A DNA stretch of 64,000 bases from Phycisphaerales bacterium (GTDB taxonomy: Bacteria; Planctomycetota; Phycisphaerae; Phycisphaerales; UBA1924), in the NCBI GenBank assembly GCA_030149165.1, contig JASBRY010000009.1, positions 310,001-374,000 of the forward strand, given 5' to 3'. The translations under genes and the position numbers were made by a program. This document shows, piece after piece, positions 17,347 through 26,762 of the stretch (position 1 is the first letter of the stretch; each line of letters begins with the position of its first letter). The notes beneath the pieces are model-generated. The model was not told the DNA's origin, did no database searches, and saw only the letters and a list, made by a program, of their open reading frames with translations.

Positions 17347-18258
17347 ATGACTGATCGACCAATCATCCTCGCAGGCGGCACCGGATTCCTCGGCATGAAC
17401 CTCGCTCGCGTCCTGGTTGCTCAAGATCGCGCTGTCGTCATCCTCTCGCGCTCCCAGCCCGAATCAGGGCCGTGGACCTGGACACAGTGGGACGGCCAAT
17501 CCCAATCCGACTGGTCAAAGCACATCGACGGCGCCCAAGCGATCGTCAACTTCTCTGGGAAGTCCATCGACTGCTATCCGAATGATGAGAACCGAAAGAT
17601 GATCCTCAGCTCTCGCGAGGATCCGATCCGCGCTCTGGGTGAAGCGATCAACAACGCCCCGAGTCCGCCATCGACCTGGGTCCAGCTCAGCGCCGTCGGG
17701 ATCTATGGCAACACCACCAACCAATGCACCGAATCCACTCCCGCAGGTGACGGATTCCTGCCGGACGTCTGCACGCATTGGGAAGCCGCGTTCAATCAAT
17801 CGTGTCCGGAGTCGCTGCGCGCCGTCACGCTCCGCGCCGGAGTCGTGCTGGGAAGAAACGACGGCGCGTTCCCGCTGCTCCGCAAGCTCGCGAAGTTCGG
17901 ATTCGGTGGAGCCGCGGGCAACGGCAAGCAAGGCATGTCATGGATCCACGAGGACGACATGACGAGCATCCTCCTGCGAGCGATCGACGACGACTCCATA
18001 CAAGGCACCTACAACGCGTGCTCTCCCAATCCCCAATCCAATCGCGACTTCATGAAGACGCTCCGCAAAGCCGTAGGAATGCTCTTCGGACCACCTGCGC
18101 CAGCGTTCGCCGTGCGTCTGGGCGCACGCTTTGTGCTCAAGACCAACCCCGATCTGGTCCTCGAAGGGCAATACGCGATCCCAGAGCGAATAAAGCAGGC
18201 GGGGTTCGAGTTTGCCTATCCCCAACTCGAAGAAGCGCTCCAAGATTTGTGCAAGTGA
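17347..18258 (+). CDS. TIGR01777 family NAD(P)-binding epimerase
   Basis: 303 residues from the ATG at 17347; the frame upstream overlaps the previous gene and is not conserved. An extended short-chain dehydrogenase (SDR39U1/YfcH type): the Rossmann motif GGTGFLG is at about residues 10-16, then VNFSGKSIDC, WVQLSAVGIYGNT, LRAGVVLGRNDGAFPLL and SWIHEDDM, and the C-terminal DUF1731-like part with FGPPAPAFAVRLGARFVL. These proteins bind NADP(H), but their substrate is not established. Twelve bases separate it from the next gene. Confidence 0.9.
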   Translation: MTDRPIILAGGTGFLGMNLARVLVAQDRAVVILSRSQPESGPWTWTQWDGQSQSDWSKHIDGAQAIVNFSGKSIDCYPNDENRKMILSSREDPIRALGEAINNAPSPPSTWVQLSAVGIYGNTTNQCTESTPAGDGFLPDVCTHWEAAFNQSCPESLRAVTLRAGVVLGRNDGAFPLLRKLAKFGFGGAAGNGKQGMSWIHEDDMTSILLRAIDDDSIQGTYNACSPNPQSNRDFMKTLRKAVGMLFGPPAPAFAVRLGARFVLKTNPDLVLEGQYAIPERIKQAGFEFAYPQLEEALQDLCK

Positions 18259-18270
18259 GGAACAAACCCG

Positions 18271-19386
18271 ATGACCAGTCCAGACTCCGTATTGCTCTCC
18301 CCGATTGACAACTTCGCTAATCGAGTGTGGATGGCGCCGCTCACGCGTTCGCGATCCTCGATGCCGGGCAACATCCCCAACGAACTCATGGCGACCTACT
18401 ACGAGCAGCGCGCCAGCGCCGGACTCATCATCGCTGAAGCGACCCCGATCTCTCCAATGGCGCACGGCTACTACGCCACCCCAGGTATCCACAGCGACGA
18501 ACAGGTCGCGGGATGGAAGATCGTCACCGATCGCGTGCACGCCAAAGGCGGCAAAATCTTCCTCCAGCTCTGGCATGTCGGACGCGTCTCCCACAGCGCG
18601 TTGCTCCCAGACAACCAGCAGCCCGTCAGCTCGACCGATGTGATTTCCCAGTCCAAGACCTACATCGATCATTCGATGGAGCGCCACGACAACACGCAAC
18701 CCCGTGCTCTAGAGACTGATGAGATCCCAGGGATTGTCCAAGACTTTGCGGACGCGACGCGTCGCGCCAAAGCCGCGGGATTCGACGGCGTCGAGATCCA
18801 CGGCGCCAACTCCTACCTCCTCGACCAGTTCACTCGCGACGGCGTCAACAATCGCTCAGACGAATACGGCGGATCTCTGGAGAACCGACTCCGCTTCCCG
18901 CTCATGGTCGCGAAAGCCGTAGTCGAAGCGTGGGGAGATCCGTCCGGAGTGGGGTATCGGATCTCGCCGCTGAGCGAGCACAAGGATGTCCGCGACTCCG
19001 ATCCCGAAGCAACCTTCTCTGCGCTGGCGCGTGGATTGGGAGAGCTCAAGCTCGAATATCTCCACGCTGTGGAAACCTGGGACCGATCCGAGCTCGATCC
19101 TCGCGTCGAGCAGATCATCCCAGCGATCGTTAAGTCATTCAAAGATCCCGGCGGGAAGCTCTACATCGGAAACGGCGACTACTCCCCTGAGCAAGCCGAA
19201 TCCGCGATCGACTCAGGTTGGTGCGACGCCGTCGCGTTTGGTCGTCCCTGGATCCCCAACCCCGACCTCCCGGCACGCATCGCAAACGATGGCCCGTACC
19301 GAACCCCAACCCCGGAGACTTTCTACGGCGGAGGTCCGGAGGGATACACCGAGTTCGCGCCGCTCGAAGAAGCACGATCAAACTGA
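18271..19386 (+). CDS. old yellow enzyme family NADH:flavin oxidoreductase (NemA-like)
   Basis: 371 residues forming an FMN-binding TIM barrel that reduces electrophilic alkenes using NAD(P)H. Family marks are the early MAPLTRSRSS, LQLWHVGRVSH, DFADATRRAKAAGFDGVEIHGANSYLLDQF, then NNRSDEYGGSLENRLRFPL and the C-terminal phosphate-binding VAFGRPWIPNPDLPARI. The HGAN motif contains the His/Asn pair that binds the substrate. It follows the epimerase closely on the same strand. The physiological substrate cannot be told from sequence. Confidence 0.93.
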   Translation: MTSPDSVLLSPIDNFANRVWMAPLTRSRSSMPGNIPNELMATYYEQRASAGLIIAEATPISPMAHGYYATPGIHSDEQVAGWKIVTDRVHAKGGKIFLQLWHVGRVSHSALLPDNQQPVSSTDVISQSKTYIDHSMERHDNTQPRALETDEIPGIVQDFADATRRAKAAGFDGVEIHGANSYLLDQFTRDGVNNRSDEYGGSLENRLRFPLMVAKAVVEAWGDPSGVGYRISPLSEHKDVRDSDPEATFSALARGLGELKLEYLHAVETWDRSELDPRVEQIIPAIVKSFKDPGGKLYIGNGDYSPEQAESAIDSGWCDAVAFGRPWIPNPDLPARIANDGPYRTPTPETFYGGGPEGYTEFAPLEEARSN

Positions 19387-19452
19387 GCAATTCCGCGAAA
19401 TCTTCGGCTTACACTCTTGGGTGCCTGCAGCCGCAGGACCGGAGCAAACGCC

Positions 19453-21204
19453 ATGACCGAAGCCGTGCAGCAGCGACATTTCATCCAGCAGATCATCGAC
19501 TCGGACATCGAGTCAGGGAAATGGGGGACACCTGGAGATCGCTCCGTCGTCACGACCCGATTTCCTCCAGAACCCAATGGATATCTGCACATCGGACACG
19601 CGAAAGCCGTGCATATCTCGCATGGACTCGCGCGCGAGTTCGGCGGGAAGTTCCGTCTGCGCTTCGACGACACGAATCCCGCGAAAGAAGAGACCGAGTT
19701 CGTCGATTCCATCAAGCACGACATCGATTGGCTCGGCGCTCACTGGGACGGCGAAGTGCTCTTTGCATCCGATTACTTCGAGCAGATGCACGAGTGGGCC
19801 GTGGATTTGATCAACAAGGGGCTCGCGTATGTCGATGAGTCCACCCCTGAACAGATCCGCGAGATGCGTGGATCGACCGAAGTCCCAGGAACCAACTCGC
19901 CGTTCCGCGATCGTCCGATCAGCGAGTCGCTCGATCTGTTCGATCAGATGACCCACGGCAAAATCGCCAACGGCAAAATGGTGCTCCGCGCCAAGATCGA
20001 CATGGCGCACTCAAACATGAACATGCGCGATCCAGTGATGTACCGCGTCGTCAACACGCCGCACCATCGCACAGCGGATAAGTGGCACATCTATCCAATG
20101 TACGACTGGGCGCACGGCTTGGAAGACTCCATCGAAGGAGTGACCCACTCGCTCTGCTCATTGGAGTTCGAGGACCATCGCCCGCTGTACAACTGGTTCA
20201 TCGACGCGATCAACAAGGATCGCGATAACCCGATCCATCACCCGCAGCAGATCGAGTTTTCCAGACTCGCGATCAGCTACACCAACATGTCCAAACGCTA
20301 CATGCGCCAGGTCGTTGAAGAAAACATCGTGATGGGATGGGACGATCCACGCATGATCACCCTCGCAGGATTCCGCCGGCGCGGATTCACTCCCGAATCG
20401 ATCCACGATTTCGTCACCGGCGTCGGCGTCACCAAATTCAACGCGATGATGGACATGGGACGCCTCGAAGGTGCGTTGAGAGACGACCTGAACAAACGCG
20501 CCCCGCGCCGTATGGCCGTGCTCGATCCGATCAAACTCGTCATCACCAACTGGGGTGATGGAGGCGACGAAGATCGCGTCGAAATGATGGATGTCATCAA
20601 CAATCCTGAGGACGACTCAGCCGGGACTCGAAAAGTCCCGTTCGGGAAGGAACTCTGGATCGAGCGCGAGGACTTCATGATCGATCCGCCCAAGAAGTTC
20701 TTCCGCTTGGGACCAGGTCGCGAGGTCCGTCTCCGCTGCGGATACTGGGTCAAGTGCCACGACTTCACGCAGGACAGCGAAGGCAACATCACTGAGATCC
20801 ACTGCACCTACGACCCGACTACCAGAGGCGGTAACAACCCACCCGCCGATGCTGAAGGCAATGTCCGCAAAGTCAAGGGTACTTTGCACTGGGTCTACGC
20901 CGGGGATTGCGTTGATGCGGAGATCCGTCTCTTCGATCGCTTGTACAAAGCCGAGAAGCCGGGCAAAGCGACGGGCAACCACCTCGACGATCTCAACGAG
21001 CATTCGCTAGAGATCAGCAACCGCGCCAAGGTCGAGCGATCACTGCTCAACAAAACACCCGACGAGCCCGACTGGTCCGACGGCATCCGTCGTTTCCAGT
21101 TCGAGCGCACCGGGTATTTCTGCATCGATCGCGAGTCCAGCGACGACAAGCTCGTCTTCAACCGGACCGCGACCCTGCGGGATTCGTGGGCAAAGCAGCG
21201 CTAA
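19453..21204 (+). CDS. glnS: glutaminyl-tRNA synthetase
   Basis: 583 residues from the ATG at 19453, which has GGAG 8 bases upstream; an upstream in-frame start is not conserved. Class I enzyme directly charging tRNA-Gln. HIGH motif in PPEPNGYLHIGHAKAV, RFDDTNPAKEE, the GlnRS-specific HSLCSLEFEDHRPLYNWF, and the second signature as TNMSKRYM. A beta-barrel anticodon-binding domain follows (LHWVYAGDCVDAEIRLFDRLY), ending FNRTATLRDSWAKQR, a typical GlnRS finish. Its presence means tRNA-Gln need not be made by the Glu-tRNA-Gln amidotransferase route. Confidence 0.95.
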   Translation: MTEAVQQRHFIQQIIDSDIESGKWGTPGDRSVVTTRFPPEPNGYLHIGHAKAVHISHGLAREFGGKFRLRFDDTNPAKEETEFVDSIKHDIDWLGAHWDGEVLFASDYFEQMHEWAVDLINKGLAYVDESTPEQIREMRGSTEVPGTNSPFRDRPISESLDLFDQMTHGKIANGKMVLRAKIDMAHSNMNMRDPVMYRVVNTPHHRTADKWHIYPMYDWAHGLEDSIEGVTHSLCSLEFEDHRPLYNWFIDAINKDRDNPIHHPQQIEFSRLAISYTNMSKRYMRQVVEENIVMGWDDPRMITLAGFRRRGFTPESIHDFVTGVGVTKFNAMMDMGRLEGALRDDLNKRAPRRMAVLDPIKLVITNWGDGGDEDRVEMMDVINNPEDDSAGTRKVPFGKELWIEREDFMIDPPKKFFRLGPGREVRLRCGYWVKCHDFTQDSEGNITEIHCTYDPTTRGGNNPPADAEGNVRKVKGTLHWVYAGDCVDAEIRLFDRLYKAEKPGKATGNHLDDLNEHSLEISNRAKVERSLLNKTPDEPDWSDGIRRFQFERTGYFCIDRESSDDKLVFNRTATLRDSWAKQR

Positions 21205-21216
21205 GCGAATCTGCGA

Positions 21217-22146
21217 TCAACTCACATCCGTCCATCGCTCGCGCGGGAGCGGCTCGTACATGATGTTGACGATCAACCACTCGTCGTTGACGCGCATGAG
21301 CTGGAAATAATCGAACCAGACCGCGCCGGTCATCTTCGCGATCGCGACATTGTCACGGATCTCGTAAACCTCGACATCACAGCGTGCCGTCTCGGGATCG
21401 AATCCCCAGTACTTGTTGAAGGTCTCGCCGAGGATCTCGATCTCTTCCCAAGTGATGAGATTGAAATAGTTGAAATCGACATTCTCCGGTTTCTCAACAC
21501 TGCGCTTCGAGAGTGTGGGATGGCAGGTGTCCTGAACTTTTTTGCCGTCGATCTCGTAGAACCCGATGCAGTAGTCGCGGAGGACCTGCTCGATGGTCTT
21601 CAGGTCTTTGATGGACTTCCCTGGCGCTCTGGCGCCCGCTTCATCAAGAATGATCACCGCAGAATCCGCGACGAGCCAGCGTCCCTCGAAATACACGAGG
21701 TGCATGAAGTCCACCACATCTTCCATGATGACACGAGCCGCGGCGGTGTACTGCTCGATGTCAAAGACCTCGATCTCGCACCGCCCCTCTTTCGGGGAGT
21801 CCATCTTGGTTTGGTTCAGTTCAGTGCCGTAGTACTGGAGCTGATCGTGCGAGTAGGTCTGTACCCAATCCCTGCTGGGTTGTCCTTGGTAGGTATCCGA
21901 GACCACGCGCCGAGCGAGATCGTGATGCGTCCGCGAACGGACCGTTTCCTCGTCCCCAGCGTATTTCGCGAAGACATACTCCTCGATCGCATGGATTACC
22001 GCGTCTTCACTGATCGGCTCAGCATCGAAGCTCACGGCTTCGATCACTTCAATCTCTCTCTCCGCAGCATTCGTCAGCGATGTGGTGCCAACAGCCAATG
22101 CGATAACAGCCGGAACGACCGGCGACAGTCCAAACACTTTCTTCAT
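21217..22146 (-). CDS. secreted protein with two NTF2/lumazine-binding-like domains
   Basis: 309 residues from the ATG at 22146, which has a strong AGGAGG 8 bases upstream. Signal peptide over residues 1-28 (MKKVFGLSPVVPAVIALAVG ... NAA). Two tandem ~130-residue domains follow: each opens with a helical segment (IEEYVFAKYAGDEETV; LRDYCIGFYEIDGKKV), includes a short conserved stretch starting with HHDLARR or HPTLSKR, and closes with a strand ending FMHLVYFEGRWLVAD or YFQLMRVNDEWLIVN. This resembles the putative lumazine-binding (SnoaL/NTF2-like) family. The cargo is unknown. Divergent from pfkB with a short shared upstream region. Confidence 0.72.
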   Translation of the reverse strand: MKKVFGLSPVVPAVIALAVGTTSLTNAAEREIEVIEAVSFDAEPISEDAVIHAIEEYVFAKYAGDEETVRSRTHHDLARRVVSDTYQGQPSRDWVQTYSHDQLQYYGTELNQTKMDSPKEGRCEIEVFDIEQYTAAARVIMEDVVDFMHLVYFEGRWLVADSAVIILDEAGARAPGKSIKDLKTIEQVLRDYCIGFYEIDGKKVQDTCHPTLSKRSVEKPENVDFNYFNLITWEEIEILGETFNKYWGFDPETARCDVEVYEIRDNVAIAKMTGAVWFDYFQLMRVNDEWLIVNIMYEPLPRERWTDVS

Positions 22147-22220
22147 AGTTTTGTCCTCCTGTGTGTGCGACATTTGTACTGCCGTCAAAACCACAGGTTG
22201 CAGCGAACCTATACTCGTGT

Positions 22221-23144
22221 ATGAGTTTGATTGTCACCGGAACCATCGGGATCGACACCGTCGAAACACCAGAAGCCGGACGCCGCGAGGAACTCCTCGG
22301 CGGCTCCGCGGTGTACTTCTGTGCCGCATCGTCTTTCTACACCAAACCCCGTCTCGTCGCTGTTGTCGGAGATGACTTCCCACAACCCTTCATGGACACA
22401 CTCAAGTCCTTCGAAGCCGTGGACCTGACAGGACTCGAAGTCCGCAAAGGATCCAAGACCTTCCGCTGGGGTGGCAAGTACCACGACGATATGGATCGCC
22501 GCGACACCCTCTTCACAGAACTCGGCGTGCTCGAAGAAGCACCGCCGATCGTCCCCGAATCATTCAAAGACTCGAAGGTCGTCTTCCTCGCCAACTCCCA
22601 TCCGATGGTCCAGCTCGGGATGCTCGAACAGCTCGATAATCTCGACCTCTCCGTCGTCGACACGATGGACCTCTGGATCGACATTGCCAAACCCGAACTC
22701 ACCAACCTGCTCGGGAAAGTCGACGGGCTTGTCCTCAACTTCGACGAAGCGGAGCAGTACACCGGACATCGCAACCCAGTCGCCGCGGGAAAGCACCTGC
22801 TCGAACTCGGACCACGCTTTGTTGTGATCAAGAAGGGCGAGCACGGCTGCATCCTCGTACACCGCGACGGACTCTGCGCCCTCCCGGCATACCCAACAGA
22901 GCATGTCGTCGATCCGACAGGTGCCGGTGACTCCTTTGCAGGTGGTCTGATGGGACGGCTTGCCGCACGAGGTGGACAGGATCTCGGCTCCTTCGAGTCC
23001 GTCCGCGACGCGCTGGCGCACGGCACAATCATCGCATCGTTCAATGTCGAGTCCTTCTCGCTCGAGCGCATGCAGTCGATCAGCCGCAAGGATGTGCACA
23101 ACCGCTACGACCAGTACGCCGCGATGATGCGCTTCAGCGAGTGA
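22221..23144 (+). CDS. PfkB family sugar/nucleoside kinase
   Basis: 307 residues from the ATG at 22221. Ribokinase-fold enzyme: GGSAVYFCAASSFY near the start, VVGDDF, MDLWIDIAKPEL and LVLNFDEAEQYTG in the middle, and the PfkB C-terminal signature VDPTGAGDSFAGGLMG with the catalytic Asp and the anion hole GAGD. The substrate (sugar, nucleoside or similar) is not determined by these motifs. A methyltransferase gene starts just beyond its stop codon, so the two are probably translated together. Confidence 0.88.
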   Translation: MSLIVTGTIGIDTVETPEAGRREELLGGSAVYFCAASSFYTKPRLVAVVGDDFPQPFMDTLKSFEAVDLTGLEVRKGSKTFRWGGKYHDDMDRRDTLFTELGVLEEAPPIVPESFKDSKVVFLANSHPMVQLGMLEQLDNLDLSVVDTMDLWIDIAKPELTNLLGKVDGLVLNFDEAEQYTGHRNPVAAGKHLLELGPRFVVIKKGEHGCILVHRDGLCALPAYPTEHVVDPTGAGDSFAGGLMGRLAARGGQDLGSFESVRDALAHGTIIASFNVESFSLERMQSISRKDVHNRYDQYAAMMRFSE

Positions 23145-23146
23145 GC

Positions 23147-23800
23147 ATGAGCAGCGACTCCTCATATCTCGATCCATACCGCGACGCCGTCGCGGACATG
23201 GGCCCCGGATTCGAGGCCCAGCTCTGGCTCTCCAAAGACGCACAAGCAACCCGATTCTCCGTCATTGCTGATGCACTCGGTAACGATTCAAAAATCATCG
23301 CCGACCTCGGATGCGGACAGGGAGACCTGCTCGTCTATCTGCACGAGCACAACGCGCTCCCCAAGCACTTCATTGGAGTCGAAGGGGTCGACGAGATGAC
23401 CCACCACGCGCAGCAGCGGATCGATCAGCTTACGATCAGCAACGCCGTTTTCGAGACGCACGACTTTGTCGCGGACACCAAGCTCCCATCCCAGCTCGTG
23501 CAAGACGCGAAAGTCGATACCTTCATCTTCTCCGGCTCACTCAACACGCTGCGAATGGAGCAAGCCCAAACAGTCCTCGCGCGATTCTACAACGCGCTCA
23601 AGGACGCGGGACAAGGCAAGCTCGTCTTCAACTTCCTCTCCAACCGCCACGACAAGGACCGCACCCCCGCACAACCACCCGCCGTGCGTTTCGATCCTCC
23701 AGCAATGCTCGATTGGGCGCTGGAGCACACACCGCTGGTCACGCTCCGCCACGAGTATCTCGCCGGACACGACGCGACCATTACCATGAGAGTTACTTAG
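23147..23800 (+). CDS. class I SAM-dependent methyltransferase
   Basis: 217 residues from the ATG at 23147 (a GTG at 23141 overlapping the pfkB stop is also possible). The SAM-binding motif I reads IADLGCGQGDLLVYL at about residues 48-62, followed by an acidic GVEGVDEM strand end and FIFSGSLNTL as motif IV. Later parts (LVFNFLSNRHDKD, MLDWALEHTPLVTL) fit the small-molecule methyltransferases more than rRNA ones. Probably in an operon with pfkB. Substrate unknown. Confidence 0.82.
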   Translation: MSSDSSYLDPYRDAVADMGPGFEAQLWLSKDAQATRFSVIADALGNDSKIIADLGCGQGDLLVYLHEHNALPKHFIGVEGVDEMTHHAQQRIDQLTISNAVFETHDFVADTKLPSQLVQDAKVDTFIFSGSLNTLRMEQAQTVLARFYNALKDAGQGKLVFNFLSNRHDKDRTPAQPPAVRFDPPAMLDWALEHTPLVTLRHEYLAGHDATITMRVT

Positions 23801-23808
23801 TCTTTCTC

Positions 23809-24177
23809 TCAGATTCGTTCTTGATCGACCACAGTCCGCTCAGTGACATGCTCGCCCGTGTGTTTGGTCTGCGCCGGCTCAAAGAGCAGTACCGAAGTAC
23901 CGGGCGCCGCGATCGGATTATGCTCGACGCCGCGCGGGACGATGTACATCTCGCCGGGATTGAGGGTGACTTCACAATCGCGCATCTGTAGCGTCAGTGA
24001 TCCTTCTAGCACGAGGAACAGCTCGTCCTCATCCGCGTGCGAATGCCACATCAGCTCGCCTTCGAGCTTTGCGAGCTTGACCTGCTGACCGTTGAGTTCT
24101 CCGATAATCTTCGGCGTCCAGGTCTCAGCAAACAGATCGAGCTTGTCCTTCAGGTTCACAACACCATCGCTGCTCAT
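23809..24177 (-). CDS. cupin domain protein
   Basis: 122 residues from the ATG at 24177. A single cupin barrel: HSHADEDELFLVLEGSL carries the metal-binding His-x-His and Glu of cupin motif 1, and PGEMYIVPRGVEHNPIA carries motif 2 with its His. This is a family of small metal-binding proteins, often isomerases or sensors. The upstream protease gene ends 5 bases before this start, so they are likely coupled. The function cannot be narrowed from sequence. Confidence 0.88.
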   Translation of the reverse strand: MSSDGVVNLKDKLDLFAETWTPKIIGELNGQQVKLAKLEGELMWHSHADEDELFLVLEGSLTLQMRDCEVTLNPGEMYIVPRGVEHNPIAAPGTSVLLFEPAQTKHTGEHVTERTVVDQERI

Positions 24178-24182
24178 GAAAA

Positions 24183-25667
24183 TCAATCCTCCCAGATGTC
24201 CATGAATCGGTCCGAGCCCTGCCTCCGGATCGAGTTGTCCTCAAGGACTTCCTCAGTGGATTCAATCAGTTCCTCAGCATCAAAGATCAGGTTCTCCTGA
24301 CTGCGATCGAAGAACTTGAAGATCAATGTGTCCTCATCATTGTCACGGAGCAGCTCAACGAGGTGCTCGAGTGATTTGATTTCTTCGCCGTTGACACTCT
24401 TGAGTGTTGGATTGCCGTAGACCTCGTACCCCTTGGTGATCGCGTGTGGGAGGAAGGTCGCCGCGAGAACAACATACTCCTGCCCCTCAAACTCGCGCTC
24501 GTCGTTGATGTGCAGTCCGACAGGAGAGCCGTCAACGATGCCGTATCCGAGGTAGAGGTTAAAGAAATGCTCGCGACGAACAGGGGTGAAGATCATCGGT
24601 CCACAGATGAAGTACTCCGGATAGTCATTCCCGATATACGGCACCAACTCATCACGCTCGTTGGTCACATGCAGGTCAATCTCCATCGACTCCCCATCAC
24701 GGATGATCGTCACCGGGATTGTGCCGTCGTTAGCAAGCTCGCGGATGAAGTAGCGCCAGTGCAAACGCAGACCATCATGACTGGTCACCATCCCCGCGTT
24801 GTCGATGTCGTACTCTCCGATCTTGTCGAGCAGATCCCATTCTTCCATCGGAGTCTCGGATTCAGACTTCGGACGCGTGTACACAATCCCAGTCTGGTCT
24901 CGGCTCAGTCCCAGGAACGAACGCAGCGCATCATTCTCGCAGGTTTGGAATCGTGCGTCGTACAAACGCTCAGGACCGTCATAGCTGCCGTCCTCGATAT
25001 CTTTGAGGAAGATGTGGACCTCTTCTGCCGGGATCACATATCCGATGTTCTCCGCGTACTCAACCCCACTAAAGACTACGCCGCAGACTTTGCCGTCGAG
25101 AATCACAGGCCCACCCGAGTTCCCATGATTGAGCGCCGCGTCCACTTGCACACGAAGTCCTTGTGCTTCCATGTTGTAATCCGTGTATTCGATCCGCGAG
25201 ACGACACCTTCGGTAATGGAGACCTGCTCGCCTCCCATCGGATACCCGATCGCTTGTACTGTGGATCCGATCGCTGGGAGCGTATCGCTCAGTTCGAGCA
25301 CCGGATGCGCTGAGTGAAACTCTTCGCGTTCCGAGTCCTTCTTGATCTCGATGACCGCGAGGTCCATCTGCTGGGAGATCCCGATGACCTCAGCGCGGAG
25401 CTTGTCGGCGCTGTTGGGGGGTTGCACATAGATCCGCGTTGCTTGCTCAACGACATGCGCATTGGTGAGGATACGGTCTCCCTCGATCACAAACCCAGTC
25501 CCCGAAAGCTCCTGAGGCGATTGCTTCGTCCATGGACGAGCGAAGTCCGGACCCCTGTAGGTCGAGAAGATCTTGACCACCGATTCACGAACCGCACTGG
25601 TATCCTGAGACCCCAAGACTGGAAGACCGCTCAGCATCATCAGCCCGATCATCAACATCAATCGCAT
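24183..25667 (-). CDS. secreted HtrA/Deg-like trypsin-family serine protease
   Basis: 494 residues from the ATG at 25667 (AGGAG about 7 bases upstream; the longer frame to 25718 is not supported). A hydrophobic signal segment covers residues 1-19. The S1C catalytic triad is visible: His71 in ILTNAHVV, Asp102 in QMDLAVIE and Ser184 in NHGNSGGPV. A long C-terminal half (about 230-494) replaces the usual short PDZ domains and resembles the large PDZ-containing part of plant Deg9-like proteases. It ends in a Glu-rich segment. Acts in the periplasm or at the envelope by inference. Coupled to the downstream cupin gene. Confidence 0.87.
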   Translation of the reverse strand: MRLMLMIGLMMLSGLPVLGSQDTSAVRESVVKIFSTYRGPDFARPWTKQSPQELSGTGFVIEGDRILTNAHVVEQATRIYVQPPNSADKLRAEVIGISQQMDLAVIEIKKDSEREEFHSAHPVLELSDTLPAIGSTVQAIGYPMGGEQVSITEGVVSRIEYTDYNMEAQGLRVQVDAALNHGNSGGPVILDGKVCGVVFSGVEYAENIGYVIPAEEVHIFLKDIEDGSYDGPERLYDARFQTCENDALRSFLGLSRDQTGIVYTRPKSESETPMEEWDLLDKIGEYDIDNAGMVTSHDGLRLHWRYFIRELANDGTIPVTIIRDGESMEIDLHVTNERDELVPYIGNDYPEYFICGPMIFTPVRREHFFNLYLGYGIVDGSPVGLHINDEREFEGQEYVVLAATFLPHAITKGYEVYGNPTLKSVNGEEIKSLEHLVELLRDNDEDTLIFKFFDRSQENLIFDAEELIESTEEVLEDNSIRRQGSDRFMDIWED

Positions 25668-25762
25668 CGTCAACTCCTCATTGGTTTGTGCCCAATCCGT
25701 GGGCGCTTCAGCGATCATAGTGCATCCGATCCGATGCTTCTGAGATTGCTACGATCCCAGCG

Positions 25763-26710
25763 ATGAGCACCACACTCAACATCCAAGCGCCAAAGGACTT
25801 CCATCTCGCAAGAGATGTCTGCTCTTACGGCTACTTCCTGCTCGCCCCCAATCACTGGGATGTCGACAAACAACACATGCTCCGTGTGCTCGAGTTCGAC
25901 GCCGGACCATCGCTTTGCATCATCGATCAACCCAAGAATCGCGTGCGAGCTCGCTTCGACCGATCGCTGGATCGATCCGAACAGTCGAGCGCGAAAAAAC
26001 AAATCACACGGATGCTCTGTTTGGACACGCCGCATGAGGAGATCAAAGCGTTCCACAAAGTCGATCCGCGATGGAAGAAATCCGGCGCTGGGAGACTCTT
26101 CCGCTCTCCAACGCTCTTTGAGGATGTCATTAAAACCGTCACGAGCTGCAATGTCACATGGCCGAGCACCGTGAACATGAACCGCCGACTCTGTGAAGTC
26201 TGCGGCAGAAAGTCACCCTCTGGAGTGCCATCCTTCCCCACGGCAAAGAAACTCGCTCGCACGCGCGTCGGGACGCTGCGTGGGCGCTGCCGAGTCGGAT
26301 ACCGCGACCAACGCATCATCGATCTCGCCAAACTCTTCAGCAAAGGTCAGATCGATGAACAGTGGTTAGAGAACACGGCAACCGATGATGAGGTCTTCAA
26401 GTTCTTGATCACGCTCCCAGGGATCGGTCCATACGCCGCAGGAAATATCATGCAACTGATGGGGCGTTACTCACGCCTCGCGCTGGACACCGAATCCATC
26501 CGACACGCAAAGAGCGTGCTGGACATGTCGGGAACGGACAACCAACTCATGAAGCGCCTCAAAGCACACTACGAACCCTTCGGCGATCACAAGTTCCGAT
26601 CCTACTGGTTCGAGCTCTGGGAGTTCTACCAATCCAAAGCCGGACCCGCGACCACCTGGCGCCGCGACGCGACGGCGAACATGTTCACTTCCGCGAATCT
26701 GAGCAAGTGA
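25763..26710 (+). CDS. HhH-GPD DNA glycosylase (AlkA/OGG-like)
   Basis: 315 residues. The helix-hairpin-helix is LPGIGPYAAGNIMQLMGRY, followed by LALDTESIRH, whose Asp is at the catalytic position of HhH-GPD base-excision enzymes. The region before it, FEDVIKTVTSCNVTWPSTVNMNRRLCE, fits the family's first helical domain. The lysine that gives OGG1-type enzymes their lyase activity is not seen at the equivalent site, so a monofunctional AlkA-like glycosylase is favoured. The N-terminal ~90 residues would be the TBP-like domain. Convergent with carB, across a strongly structured intergenic stretch. Confidence 0.85.
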   Translation: MSTTLNIQAPKDFHLARDVCSYGYFLLAPNHWDVDKQHMLRVLEFDAGPSLCIIDQPKNRVRARFDRSLDRSEQSSAKKQITRMLCLDTPHEEIKAFHKVDPRWKKSGAGRLFRSPTLFEDVIKTVTSCNVTWPSTVNMNRRLCEVCGRKSPSGVPSFPTAKKLARTRVGTLRGRCRVGYRDQRIIDLAKLFSKGQIDEQWLENTATDDEVFKFLITLPGIGPYAAGNIMQLMGRYSRLALDTESIRHAKSVLDMSGTDNQLMKRLKAHYEPFGDHKFRSYWFELWEFYQSKAGPATTWRRDATANMFTSANLSK

Positions 26711-26715
26711 GTGTT

Positions 26716-26752
26716 AAAAAAATCGCCGGCGAATCACGAGGAAACGCCGGCG
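26716..26752 (-). terminator. Rho-independent terminator of carB
   Basis: Two copies of CGCCGGCG (26724-26731 and 26745-26752) form an 8-bp stem with a 13-base loop. On the minus strand the stem is followed by seven T residues (26722-26716). It lies about 130 bases after the carB stop codon, beyond two further hairpins. Confidence 0.75.
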
Positions 26753-26762
26753 CATATATGAA

